This document shows, in pieces, positions 48,810-57,576 of a DNA stretch of 64,000 nt. The stretch's first letter is position 1. Each line of letters starts with the position of its first letter. A program made the translations under genes and the position numbers. The stretch is from positions 7,020 through 71,019 of the forward strand of contig DATLXU010000067.1 of assembly GCA_035575515.1 (NCBI GenBank), written 5' to 3'. The DNA comes from DATLXU01 sp035575515. Its GTDB lineage: Bacteria > Acidobacteriota > Blastocatellia > UBA7656. Below the pieces are notes generated by a model. It had not been told where the DNA came from, made no database searches, and saw only the letters and a list, made by a program, of their open reading frames with translations.

Positions 48810-50078
48810 CTATTCATGCCTGAGCGCGGCAATCGGGTCCAATCGAGCGGCTTTCACCGCAGGCCACAAGCCGAAAACTATTCCCACCATCACCGAGCCG
48901 AAGAAGCCGAACGCCGCCGCCCACAGCGGTATCACCATGTAAAGCGCAGGGATGAGCGAAGACACAACCGTCGCAAGCAGCCAGCCGAACAATAGTCCCG
49001 CAATTCCGCCAACTCCTGTGAGTGTTACGGCTTCGGTTAAAAACTGCCAGATTATATCTGATCGCCGCGCGCCTACGGCTTTGCGTATGCCTATCTCGCG
49101 CGTGCGCTCCGTGACGGCCACAAGCATTATATTCATCACGCCGACGCCGCCGACCATAAAGGCAATCGAAGAGATTATCAGCATCACGCCGAAGACCGCG
49201 CCCACTATGTCGTCGAACGTCGAGATGAACGATTCCGGCGTGCCTACCTCGAAATCGTTATCTTCGTTCAACGGCACACCGCGACGGCGGCGCAGCACCT
49301 GCTCAATCTTTTCGATGCCTTCTTTCATTCGCCCTTCGCGCATCCGCACGATGATGAAGTGGTCGTCTACAGTCGGGAACATCTTGCGAAACGTATAGTA
49401 GGGAATGAATATATCGTTGTCTTCTTGATTTTCGGAGCCGAACGGCCCGGCCTTCTGTTTCTTGACGGTGCCGACAACTTTGAAATCCTGCCCGCCGAGA
49501 TTTATCGTCTTGCCAATCGGGTCTTCAGCCGGAAAGAGCGCGTCGACTACATTGTACGCAAGCACGCATACATTGGCGCGATGCTCATTTTCAGCGTCGT
49601 TGAAGTAACGCCCTTCAGCTACGGGAACATTCATCACAAGCTCGGCGACGGGGAAATTGCCGACCACGCGCGGGCGGCCCATCACGCGGTCGCGATAGCG
49701 GGCTTCTGGCGGAACGGGCGGCACTTCGCCCGGCAAAGGTATCCCGTAAATCAAACCCGCATAGACGTGCTCGACTGCGGCGACTTCCTGCTCAATCGCC
49801 TGCGCGTCTTCGAGCGTGAGCGGCTTGCGATTTAAGACCTTAGCGGGCGGGCGGCTCGTCATTATGAACGGGTAGCGCCAGAAATAGACGTTGCGCGTGC
49901 CGAAGCTCTCGGCCTGATCGAGTATTGATTGGCGAAAGCCATTCAGCACCGCAGCCATCGCCACGATGACGAGCACGCCGATGAACACACCGACAATCGT
50001 GAGCGCGGCGCGGAACTTGTGCGCCGCGAGCGTCTGCATCGCCAGTTGAGTGTTCTCTTTTACGCTCGACCAGTTCAT
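48810..50078 (-). CDS. ABC transporter permease, MacB/FtsX type
   Basis: 422 residues. N-terminal membrane helix (LTIVGVFIGVLVIVAMAAV), a large periplasmic MacB-PCD domain, then three helices (FGVMLIISSIAFMVGGVGVM; LTGVGGIAGLLFGWLLATVV; a final one). The FtsX motif VTERTREIGIRKAVGAR is intact. No ATP-binding domain. MacB-type permeases use mechanotransmission to move substrates across the envelope or act on lipoproteins. It is next to a second permease (50196-51482), probably forming a heterodimer. The ATPase gene is not in the window. Confidence 0.92.
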   Translation of the reverse strand: MNWSSVKENTQLAMQTLAAHKFRAALTIVGVFIGVLVIVAMAAVLNGFRQSILDQAESFGTRNVYFWRYPFIMTSRPPAKVLNRKPLTLEDAQAIEQEVAAVEHVYAGLIYGIPLPGEVPPVPPEARYRDRVMGRPRVVGNFPVAELVMNVPVAEGRYFNDAENEHRANVCVLAYNVVDALFPAEDPIGKTINLGGQDFKVVGTVKKQKAGPFGSENQEDNDIFIPYYTFRKMFPTVDDHFIIVRMREGRMKEGIEKIEQVLRRRRGVPLNEDNDFEVGTPESFISTFDDIVGAVFGVMLIISSIAFMVGGVGVMNIMLVAVTERTREIGIRKAVGARRSDIIWQFLTEAVTLTGVGGIAGLLFGWLLATVVSSLIPALYMVIPLWAAAFGFFGSVMVGIVFGLWPAVKAARLDPIAALRHE

Positions 50079-50086
50079 GAAAATTA

Positions 50087-50195
50087 GCAGGCAGCAGGCA
50101 GCAGGCAGCAGGCAGTTAAGGGGTTATAGTGGATGCTATATTTTTTCAAAAGGTTCATAGCTATTGAAGTTCTGTTCCTCACTGCCTACTGCCTA
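50087..50195. repeat. STRR-like element with four identical heptamers
   Basis: GCAGGCA occurs four times in tandem (50087-50114), then GTTAAGG. The right arm has CTGCCTA twice (50182-50195), the inverted type. It lies between the two permease genes and runs up to the second gene's stop. Confidence 0.88.
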
Positions 50196-51482
50196 TTATT
50201 CAGTCCTCAGCGCCTCGATAGGGTCCAATCGGCCTGCGCGCCGCGCCGGATAGATTCCGAAAAAGACTCCGATGATCGTGCAGAGCACAAACGCAAGCAG
50301 CGGAGCCCACACCGGAAATGACGACGGCAGCGGCGTGTAGGTCGCAAGCAGCCACGATATGCCATAAGCTACGGCCACTCCGCCCACGCCGCCCGCGCAG
50401 CATAACACGACCGACTCAACAAGAAATTGCTTGACCACGTCCTGTTGCCGCGCGCCTACGGCTTTGCGTATCCCTATCTCGCGCGTGCGCTCGACCACAG
50501 AGACGAGCATGATGTTCATAATCACGATGCCGCCGACGACGAGCGATATGCCAACGACGAATAAAGAGACGGAAAAAATAATGCTCGTCAGACTGTTGAA
50601 CAGATCGTTCACGCCTTCTGATGTAATCGTCCCGAAATCGTCTTCTTCGTTGTAATTCAATTTGTGCCGCGTGCGCATGATGAGCCGCGCCTGATCCTGC
50701 GCCTGCTGCATCTGGCCTTCGCGCGCTTTGATCGAGATGTTGACCGTGCGACGCGAGCCGTAGATTTTTTGAAAAGTCGAGATCGGTATTCGCACGAAGT
50801 TGTCGCGCGAAAACCCCAGCACCGTCCCTTTCTTTTCCGCCACGCCGATGATCGTGTACGTGTGGTCGCCAATCTGGATTGATTTGCCGATGGGGTCAAC
50901 CGTCGGGAAGAGCTTTTCGGCGATGTCCCATCCGACAAATGTCACGAAGCGCGAATGCTCGTCTTCCCAATCGAGCAGCACGCGGCCCATCGCTACGTCA
51001 TAAGGCTCGATTGAAAGAATATTCGGCGTGATGCCCGAAAGGTCAACCTGCTCAAGCGTCTGGTTGCCCGCGCGGACATTGACTATCCTGTGCGTCTCGA
51101 CTCCAACGGCTTCGCAGGCCGCGCACTGGCTGCGAATCGCGTCGCCGTCTTCAGCGTGAACGTCGGGGTTGCGGCGAATCGCTTCGTAGAGCTTGTCGAA
51201 GTTTGTGATTATTGGATACTGCGTGATGACGAAAGTGTTCGGCCCGAAGTTAGAAACTTTCGCCTTCCAGTATTTATCTAAACCTTGAATGATCGAGATG
51301 ACGGCGATGATAGAAGCGATGCCGATGATTATCCCTAGGAGCGTCAGAAACGAGCGCAGCTTGTTTGCGCGCAGCGAATCCAGTGCGACGCCGAGATAAT
51401 CGAAGAAGCGAGCGTGCCGCCCGCCTTCGTCTTGAGTTGCGTTTTTTCTTCTATCAATCTGTGGGGCTGAAATTGTTGCCAT
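50196..51482 (-). CDS. ABC transporter permease, MacB/FtsX type
   Basis: 428 residues with the same layout as the neighbouring permease: helix 1 (FLTLLGIIIGIASIIAVISII), a periplasmic MacB-PCD domain, and three C-terminal helices with VVERTREIGIRKAVGARQQD. The N-terminal 20 residues (ISAPQIDRRKNATQDEGGRH) are polar, and it lacks a fused ATPase. A paralogue pair of permeases suggests a heteromeric transporter. Its start is near the heptamer element upstream of the acyl-CoA ligase gene. Confidence 0.92.
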   Translation of the reverse strand: MATISAPQIDRRKNATQDEGGRHARFFDYLGVALDSLRANKLRSFLTLLGIIIGIASIIAVISIIQGLDKYWKAKVSNFGPNTFVITQYPIITNFDKLYEAIRRNPDVHAEDGDAIRSQCAACEAVGVETHRIVNVRAGNQTLEQVDLSGITPNILSIEPYDVAMGRVLLDWEDEHSRFVTFVGWDIAEKLFPTVDPIGKSIQIGDHTYTIIGVAEKKGTVLGFSRDNFVRIPISTFQKIYGSRRTVNISIKAREGQMQQAQDQARLIMRTRHKLNYNEEDDFGTITSEGVNDLFNSLTSIIFSVSLFVVGISLVVGGIVIMNIMLVSVVERTREIGIRKAVGARQQDVVKQFLVESVVLCCAGGVGGVAVAYGISWLLATYTPLPSSFPVWAPLLAFVLCTIIGVFFGIYPARRAGRLDPIEALRTE

Positions 51483-51541
51483 ACCGCCGCTCTATTCAAG
51501 TTATAGCTGCTGCCTGTGACGGGGTCAATCATTATCATCTT

Positions 51542-51646
51542 GGATTTTAGATTTTGGATTTACGACTGTCTGAAGCCGTTTCCCGAAGTCGTCCGGGGCT
51601 TGTGCTCTGTTAATCCAAAATCCGAAATCTAAAATCCAAAATCGAA
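51542..51646. repeat. STRR-like inverted heptamer element
   Basis: Left arm GGATTTT, AGATTTT, GGATTTA (51542-51562). Right arm AATCCAA, AATCCGA, AATCTAA, AATCCAA, AATCGAA (51612-51646). Same unit as the rbfA/nrnA element. The loop carries a second palindrome, CGACTGTCTGAAGCCG / CGAAGTCG. Confidence 0.85.
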
Positions 51647-51777
51647 CGGGCTTTACAAAGGCTCGCCGGATGTGCGATTGTAGCGAACACCCACGGAAAA
51701 CTGAGTTAGCAAAAAGCAAGCGCATGAGTTGAACGACTATTCGCGCGATTTAGTTTGATGATTGTCGGAGGGTGGTT

Positions 51778-53334
51778 GTGAGCGTTATCGAGGGATTGAA
51801 AAGGGCTGTCGCCTCTAACCCTGAAAAGACCGCGACCATCTGCAACGGCGCGCGGCTTAATTTCAGAGAAACGGGCGAGCGAATCAATAGGTTGTCGAAC
51901 GCGCTTCGACGATTGGGAATTGCGCCGGGCGACCGCGTTGCAATCCTCTCATTGAACTGTCATCGCTTTCTTGAGCTTTACTACGGCGTGCCGCAGACGG
52001 GAGCCGCCGTTGTGCCGATAAACTTTCGCATCCCCGCGAGCGAAGTCAAATACATACTCGATCATTCCGAAGCGCGCGCGCTTGCTGTTGACGCTCAGCT
52101 TGCGCCGATGATTGACTCGCTTCGCCCGCAGCTTCAGGTTGAGTATTTCATCCTGCTGAGCGATGACCGGCGCGAAGGGTATTACTGTTATGAAGAGTTG
52201 ATTGCGTGTGAATTGCCCGAGTTCGAGCCGATTGAAATCAGTGACGACGATTTGTTAGGGCTGTTCTACACGTCGGGGACCACTGCCGAGCCGAAGGGCG
52301 TGATGTTGACGCACAGAAACGTGCTGGCGAACGTCGCGCACGGCGAAGCGGTTTTCGAGTATCTGCCGGATGATATTTTTCTGCACACCGCGCCGATGTT
52401 TCACTTGGCCGACGGCGCGGCTGTCTTTTCAAACATTACGCGAGCGGCGACGCAGGCGTTCATTCCGCGATTTGAGCCGAAGCGTGTGCTTGAAACAATC
52501 TCGCGCGAGCGCATAACGGGAATGGTGCTTGTGCCGACGATGATTAACTTTTTGCTTCAGGAGCCTGACTTTGCCGATTATGATCTCTCGTCGCTTCGGC
52601 AAATAAACTACGGCGCATCGCCCATCGCGCCTGAGTTACTCCGTCGCGCGATGAACACATTCAAGTGCCGCTTCGCGCAAGGCTACGGGCTGAGCGAAGC
52701 CTCGCCGTTGCTGACTGTGCTTCTGCCTGAAGACCATGTCGTGATGGATGAGAAGAGCGCGCGGCGGCTTGCCTCCTGCGGAAAGCCCGTGCCGGGCGTT
52801 GAGGTGCGCGTCGTGGATTTGGATAATCGAGACGTTGCGCCGGGCGAGGTCGGAGAGATAATCGCGCGCGGGCCGAACATAATGGCAGGCTACTGGAAGC
52901 GGCCCGCAGAAACCGAAGCCACAATAGTTGATGGTTGGCTGCGCACGGGCGACCTCGCGACGGTTGACGAAGACGGTTACATCTACCTCGTTGACCGAAA
53001 GAAAGACATGATCGTGACGGGCGGCGAGAATGTCTATTCGACGGAAGTTGAGGCGGCTATCTACGCGCATCCGGCAATTAAAGAAGCGGCGGTGATTGGA
53101 GTGCCCGATGCAGATTGGGGCGAAGCGGTTCACGCCTGCGTGACGCTTCGCGATGGCCGAGGCGTCACGCCGGAGGAGTTGATTGAGTTTTGCCGCGAGC
53201 GATTGGCTCATTACAAGGTTCCGCGCTCGGTCGAGATCATCGAAGGCGAATTGCCCAAAGGCGGGACGGGAAAGATTTTGAAAAAAGATTTGCGCGAGCG
53301 TTACTGGCATGGCCGCGCGCGCAGGGTTGGGTGA
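51778..53334 (+). CDS. AMP-binding acyl-CoA ligase
   Basis: 518 residues from GTG 51778, with GGAGG 6 nt upstream; GTG 51772 is an alternative. ANL superfamily enzyme: acid + ATP + CoA to acyl-CoA via an acyl-adenylate. Motifs: P-loop YTSGTTAEPKGVMLTHRN, YGLSEASPLLT, hinge/ATP region DGWLRTGDLATVDEDGYIYLVDRKKDMIVTGGENVY split across GDLATVDEDG and DRKKDMIVTGGENVY, and the C-terminal catalytic Lys in LPKGGTGKILKKDL. Long- or medium-chain fatty acids are the usual guess. A paralogue lies at 54003-55580. No membrane segment. Confidence 0.92.
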   Translation: MSVIEGLKRAVASNPEKTATICNGARLNFRETGERINRLSNALRRLGIAPGDRVAILSLNCHRFLELYYGVPQTGAAVVPINFRIPASEVKYILDHSEARALAVDAQLAPMIDSLRPQLQVEYFILLSDDRREGYYCYEELIACELPEFEPIEISDDDLLGLFYTSGTTAEPKGVMLTHRNVLANVAHGEAVFEYLPDDIFLHTAPMFHLADGAAVFSNITRAATQAFIPRFEPKRVLETISRERITGMVLVPTMINFLLQEPDFADYDLSSLRQINYGASPIAPELLRRAMNTFKCRFAQGYGLSEASPLLTVLLPEDHVVMDEKSARRLASCGKPVPGVEVRVVDLDNRDVAPGEVGEIIARGPNIMAGYWKRPAETEATIVDGWLRTGDLATVDEDGYIYLVDRKKDMIVTGGENVYSTEVEAAIYAHPAIKEAAVIGVPDADWGEAVHACVTLRDGRGVTPEELIEFCRERLAHYKVPRSVEIIEGELPKGGTGKILKKDLRERYWHGRARRVG

Positions 53335-53357
53335 ACGCGCGTTTTTGATATTCGAGT

Positions 53358-53425
53358 TGTGCGCCGATGGCGCACAAAGAGGGTAGCCAGACGTCTGGCT
53401 CCCTTCTGGCTGCCGCTTTGCGGCA
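53358..53425. repeat. triple hairpin array upstream of the cupin gene
   Basis: TGTGCGCC-GAT-GGCGCACA (53358-53376), the perfect 16-bp palindrome AGCCAGACGTCTGGCT (53385-53400), and TGCCGC-TTT-GCGGCA (53411-53425). Architecture matches the nuoM/nuoN array; arm sequences differ. Confidence 0.8.
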
Positions 53426-53470
53426 AAGAGCAGATTCAAAATATTCTCAGCCATAATTGAATGGAGCGAA

Positions 53471-53980
53471 ATGCCAACAGAAGAGACGAAAGATAATTCC
53501 AGCGGCGGCCTCGTGCTTGCGCCGGGCGAAGGCAAAAAGATTACAGTTGGACCGAACACAGTTACTTATAAGCTGCGCGGCGAACACACGGGCGGCGCGT
53601 TTTCTATGATTGAGTATTCAGTCGCAGGCAAATTTGAAGCGCCTTCCGCCTTGCACTATCATACGAAAGACGCGGCGGCCATCTACGTGCTCGAAGGCAC
53701 GTTCGGCTTTCAACTTGGCGAATGCGAGGTGCTCGCACCGGCAGGCTCGGTCGTGCTGCTTTCGAGCGGGTTGCCATTCAAATGGTGGAACGCGGAAGAC
53801 AGGCCCGCGAGATATCTAGCGATTTATTTTCCGGCAGGCTTTGAAAAGTATTTTGAAGAGGTGAACGAAGCGGCAAACAGCTTGCCGCCCGGCCCGCTCG
53901 ATATGGAGAAGCTGGCGCCGCTGATTAAACCAATCTGGGAAAAGTATGGCATCGCCATATATAAACCCGAAGACAAATAA
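53471..53980 (+). CDS. cupin-domain protein
   Basis: 169 residues. One cupin barrel at about 45-130: HYHTKDAAAIYVLEGTFGFQ carries the HxH(x)n metal site, and LAPAGSVVLLSSGLPFKWWNAE is motif 2, though the usual last His is replaced by Lys/Trp, so the metal set may be incomplete. GGAGCGAA precedes ATG 53471. It is 22 bp from the second acyl-CoA ligase and probably shares a transcript. Ligand unknown. Confidence 0.8.
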   Translation: MPTEETKDNSSGGLVLAPGEGKKITVGPNTVTYKLRGEHTGGAFSMIEYSVAGKFEAPSALHYHTKDAAAIYVLEGTFGFQLGECEVLAPAGSVVLLSSGLPFKWWNAEDRPARYLAIYFPAGFEKYFEEVNEAANSLPPGPLDMEKLAPLIKPIWEKYGIAIYKPEDK

Positions 53981-54002
53981 GATTAAGCTTGAGGTGAAAT
54001 TG

Positions 54003-55580
54003 ATGAACCTGACGCTTACACCAATCAGATTCAAAGACCGCGCAGAAAAACTTTTCGCAAACAAAGTCGGCATCGTTGACGGCGACACGCGACTCACTTA
54101 CCGCGAATTCGGCGAGCGCGCAGATCGTCTCTCAAATGCGCTCGCAGAGCTTGGCGTCAAACGCGGCGAGCGAGTCGCGTGGCTCGGCTACAACAGCCAC
54201 GAGCTGCTTGAAGCCTACTACGGCGTGGTTCAGATGGGAGCCGTTCTGCTGCCTCTAAACATAAGGCTCACGCCCGAAGAGATTGCTTTCATCCTGAACG
54301 ACTCGGAGTCGGTCGCGCTCTTTTACAATCAGGATTTTCTTCCGCTCGTTGAAGGCTTGCGCGCTCACACGCCGACCGTTAAACATTTCATTCCGCTTGA
54401 AGCCGGCAGCAGCGAGACGCACTACGAAACCTTGCTTTCGGCTGCCGGAGCCGATTTCACGCCGCCCGCAGATATTCGCGACGACGACCTCGCGGAGTTA
54501 TTCTACACGTCTGGCACGACCGCTAATCCCAAAGGCGTGATGATGACGCATCGCAATCTTTATCTTCATGCTATACAGGCGATGGCGGGACTTTCAATAA
54601 AAGACACGGGCGTGCAGCTTCACACCATCCCGCTCTTTCACGTCAACGGTTGGGGCACGCCTCACACGATAACCTGCATGGGCGCGCGCCACGTCGTCGT
54701 TCGCAAATTCGATCCGACCGAAGTGCTTGAGTTGATTCAACGCGAGCGCGTCACGCATTTCTCGATGGTGCCGACTATGGCGATTGCTCTAATCAATCAC
54801 CCGCAGCTTGGGCATTATGATTTGTCGAGCTTGGAATTCGTAGGACTTGGCGGCGCGGCCTCTGCGCCTGAGCTTATACGCGACGTTGAACAGAAACTCG
54901 GATGCCGCGCTTACGGCGGTTATGGATTGACCGAGACGACCCCTGTGCTGACGTTTTCGTTTATCAAAGACCACCTGAAAGATCTGCCCGACGAAGAACG
55001 GTGGCGAAGGCAAGCGATGGCCGGCTATCCGCTGCCCGGCATTGAACTCGACATCTTTGATCCTGATGACAAACCTGTGCCGCACGATGGCTCAAGCGTC
55101 GGCGAAGTAGTTGTGCGCGCGGACAGTGTGATGGCCGGTTACTGGAAGCAGCCAGAAGATACAGCAAATGTCATGCGCGGCGGCTGGTTCCACACGGGCG
55201 ACATGGCCGTCGTTGATGAAGAAGGTTATTTCCTGATTGTGGATCGCAAGAAGGACATAATCATTTCGGGCGGCGAAAACATTTCTTCAATCGAAGTCGA
55301 AAAAGCAATCTACTCGCATCCGGCTGTGCTCGAATGCGCGGTGATACCTGTGCCCGACGACCGCTGGGGCGAAGTGCCGAAGGCGTTAGTCGTGTTGAAG
55401 CCCGGCCAGTCGCTCACTGAACAGGAATTGATTGACCACTGCCGGACGAAGCTGCCCGGCTTCAAAGTGCCTAAGTCGGTGGAGTTCTTCGACTCGCTTC
55501 CGAAAGGCGGCACGGGGAAGATTTTGAAAAAAGACCTGCGCGAGCGTTACTGGCAGGGCTACGAAAAGCGCGTTCACTAA
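54003..55580 (+). CDS. AMP-binding long-chain-type acyl-CoA ligase
   Basis: 525 residues. ATG 54003 follows GAGGTGAAATTG; an upstream ATG at 53946 overlaps the cupin gene and is less likely. Motifs: YTSGTTANPKGVMMTHRN, GGYGLTETTPVLT, GGWFHTGDMAVVDEEGYF, VDRKKDIIISGGENISSIEV and LPKGGTGKILKKDLRERYW. Similar to FadD13-like ligases acting on fatty acids. The C-terminal sequence KGGTGKILKKDLRERYW is shared with the paralogue at 51778-53334. It is followed by an EthD gene after 22 bp. Contains a REP-like string at 54440. Confidence 0.93.
   Translation: MNLTLTPIRFKDRAEKLFANKVGIVDGDTRLTYREFGERADRLSNALAELGVKRGERVAWLGYNSHELLEAYYGVVQMGAVLLPLNIRLTPEEIAFILNDSESVALFYNQDFLPLVEGLRAHTPTVKHFIPLEAGSSETHYETLLSAAGADFTPPADIRDDDLAELFYTSGTTANPKGVMMTHRNLYLHAIQAMAGLSIKDTGVQLHTIPLFHVNGWGTPHTITCMGARHVVVRKFDPTEVLELIQRERVTHFSMVPTMAIALINHPQLGHYDLSSLEFVGLGGAASAPELIRDVEQKLGCRAYGGYGLTETTPVLTFSFIKDHLKDLPDEERWRRQAMAGYPLPGIELDIFDPDDKPVPHDGSSVGEVVVRADSVMAGYWKQPEDTANVMRGGWFHTGDMAVVDEEGYFLIVDRKKDIIISGGENISSIEVEKAIYSHPAVLECAVIPVPDDRWGEVPKALVVLKPGQSLTEQELIDHCRTKLPGFKVPKSVEFFDSLPKGGTGKILKKDLRERYWQGYEKRVH
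54440..54457. repeat. REP-like degenerate palindrome within the ligase gene
   Basis: GGCTGCCGGAGCC followed by GATTT (54440-54457), encoding AAGADF. Differs from the consensus in the loop and one arm base; flank identical to sites 40509 and 60946. Confidence 0.5.
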
Positions 55581-55602
55581 TTCTTTCGATAAGGAGAAGA
55601 AC

Positions 55603-55929
55603 ATGGCCGAAGTGAAGATACTTGTTATCTATCCGCGCCCGACCGACGTTGACGCGTTCGAGAAGGCTTACATTGAAGAGCACGTGCCGCTGGCAAAAGC
55701 GAAGATTAAGGGCGTGACGAAATTTGTGGCGACCAGAGTTATCGGCGCTCCCGATGGCAGCACGCCACCGTTTTATCGGATAGCCGAGCTGCACTTTGCT
55801 TCGATGGATGCGCTTCAGCAATCGGCCTCGTCGCCTGAAACTCAGGAAGCCGTCAAGCACGCATTCGAGATTTCAACCGGCGGCAGCCCCGTCATCATGG
55901 TCGCGGAAGAAGAGACGATGACGTTTTAG
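55603..55929 (+). CDS. EthD family protein
   Basis: 108 residues. Dimeric ferredoxin-like alpha+beta barrel: VKILVIYPRPTDVDAFEKAY, EEHVPLAKAKIKGVTKF, and FYRIAELHFASMDALQQS. EthD-type proteins accompany hydrocarbon or polyketide metabolism, and some act as cyclases or scavengers. The start ATG follows AAGGAGAAGAAC, a strong site. It lies between the ligase (22 bp) and the secreted amidohydrolase (16 bp), probably one operon. Its catalytic role is not set. Confidence 0.9.
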   Translation: MAEVKILVIYPRPTDVDAFEKAYIEEHVPLAKAKIKGVTKFVATRVIGAPDGSTPPFYRIAELHFASMDALQQSASSPETQEAVKHAFEISTGGSPVIMVAEEETMTF

Positions 55930-55944
55930 ATTGAGGGTGATCGT

Positions 55945-57477
55945 ATGAAGAAAATAATCGCGCTCGCGCTCATCCTTGTGGAGATGGTCGCGCAATCGGT
56001 CTTCGCGCAATCGCAGAAGCAAGCGCCGCAGCACGGCAAGCGTTATCCGCGACTCGTCATTCGCAACGCGATGATCGTTGACGGCAACGGCACGCCCGCC
56101 TCGGGACCAAAAGATATAGTCATCGAAAACAACGTTATCACCGAGATCGTCGCGCTCGACCCCGTAGCCGTTAAAGAAGGCCGCGCGCAACGGCCAGCGG
56201 GCGACACGGAGATTGACGCGACGGGCAAATACGTTCTGCCGGGACTGATTAACGCGCACGGGCATGTTCAGGACGAGCGCGGCGGCGTGCCTCAGCCGGT
56301 TGATTATTGCCTGAAGCTATGGCTCGCGTGCGGCATAACAACAGTTCGTGATGTTGGAAGCGACACGAAAAAGACTCTAGCCTTGCGCGAGCAAAGCGCG
56401 AAGGGCGAAGTAGCCGCGCCGCGGCTTTTCGTTTATCCGATGTTTTCCGTGCCCCGCATGCCGCGAAACGTAGATGAGGCTCGCGCTCGCGTGCGCGAGT
56501 TGAAACAGATGGGCGCGGACGGAATAAAGATTCTCGGCATTGACCGCGACCTGATGGCTGCGATGGAAGACGAGGCGCACAAGCTCGGCCTACGTATCGC
56601 GCACCACGTCGGCGTTGAAGAAACGAACGCATGGGATGACATCAAGTTCGGCACGACGTCAATCGAGCACTGGTATGGCATCCCTGACGCTGCAATCATA
56701 AGCGGCAGGCAGAATTTCCCCGCGACCTACAATTACAACAATGAGACGGATCGCTTTCGTTATGCTGGCCGATTGTGGCGCGAGGCCGATTGGGACCGCC
56801 TGATGAAAGTTCTTGACGCGATGGTTGCCGCAAACGTCGCGTGGGACCCGACGCTCGATATTTATGAAGCGAGCCGTGACCTGCAACGCGCGCAGACTCA
56901 GCCGCAGTTTGCCGAATACCTGCATCCGACCCTCGAAGAATTCTTCAAGCCTAATCCGTCGCATCACGGTTCGTACTTCATCGGATGGAGCTCTACGGAC
57001 GAAGCGTACTGGAAAGAGAATTATCGAATATGGATGGCGGCGCTTCGCGAGTTTGAAAATCGGGGCGGGCTGATTGGCGCGGGCGAAGACGCGGGATTCA
57101 TCTATCAGATGTACGGCTTCGGATTATTGCGCGAGCTTGAGCTTCATCAGGAAGCGGGCTTTCACCCGCTGAAAGTCATTCAGCACGCGACCGGAAACAA
57201 CGCGAAGATATTAGGTCAAGAAGATAAACTTGGTCGCGTGCGCGTCGGCTACTCGGCGGATTTGATAGTCGTCAACGGCAACCCGCTTGAAAATTTCAAG
57301 GTGCTATATCCGACTGGCATTGATGTAATCCGTGACGGCAAAGTTGTGCATTCGGGCGGCATTGAATGGACCATCAAAGATGGCTTCACGTATCACGTCC
57401 CAACTTTGATGAGAGAGATCAAAGAGATGGTCGCGCGAGCTCGAATAGAGCGCAAAGCAAAAGCCGCGCAGCAGTAG
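55945..57477 (+). CDS. secreted amidohydrolase
   Basis: 510 residues. Signal peptide MKKIIALALILVEMVAQS ending at FAQS. The TIM-barrel core has LPGLINAHGHV (usual HxH metal pair), GIKILGIDRDL (Lys), LRIAHHVGVEE, SIEHWYG and GAGEDAGFI (Asp ligand); the flanking small beta domain closes with GRVRVGYSADLIVVNGNPL. This is the adenosine deaminase/imidazolonepropionase-like branch, whose exported members in this phylum include peptide or lactone hydrolases. Not catalytically assigned. Downstream is a 22-bp perfect inverted repeat. Confidence 0.88.
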   Translation: MKKIIALALILVEMVAQSVFAQSQKQAPQHGKRYPRLVIRNAMIVDGNGTPASGPKDIVIENNVITEIVALDPVAVKEGRAQRPAGDTEIDATGKYVLPGLINAHGHVQDERGGVPQPVDYCLKLWLACGITTVRDVGSDTKKTLALREQSAKGEVAAPRLFVYPMFSVPRMPRNVDEARARVRELKQMGADGIKILGIDRDLMAAMEDEAHKLGLRIAHHVGVEETNAWDDIKFGTTSIEHWYGIPDAAIISGRQNFPATYNYNNETDRFRYAGRLWREADWDRLMKVLDAMVAANVAWDPTLDIYEASRDLQRAQTQPQFAEYLHPTLEEFFKPNPSHHGSYFIGWSSTDEAYWKENYRIWMAALREFENRGGLIGAGEDAGFIYQMYGFGLLRELELHQEAGFHPLKVIQHATGNNAKILGQEDKLGRVRVGYSADLIVVNGNPLENFKVLYPTGIDVIRDGKVVHSGGIEWTIKDGFTYHVPTLMREIKEMVARARIERKAKAAQQ

Positions 57478-57485
57478 GAAGATTG

Positions 57486-57560
57486 AACCGCCAAGACGCC
57501 AGGAACGCCAAGAAAAACAGAGCAAGAGAAACCCTTGTCGTTCCTGGCGTCTTGGCGGTT
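57486..57560. repeat. 22-bp perfect inverted repeat between two amidohydrolase genes
   Basis: AACCGCCAAGACGCCAGG followed by AACG (57486-57507) and its exact complement at 57539-57560, loop 31 nt. Units of CGCCAAGA/CGCCAGGA recur within the left arm, so this is probably another tandem-unit inverted element. It may end or stabilise the upstream transcript. Confidence 0.9.
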
Positions 57561-57576
57561 AGAAGAGATTTGAGAT

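Noticed and set aside
52636..53559. 307-residue minus-strand open frame
   Set aside because: Antisense to the acyl-CoA ligase, whose motifs are complete; no family features in the antisense product.
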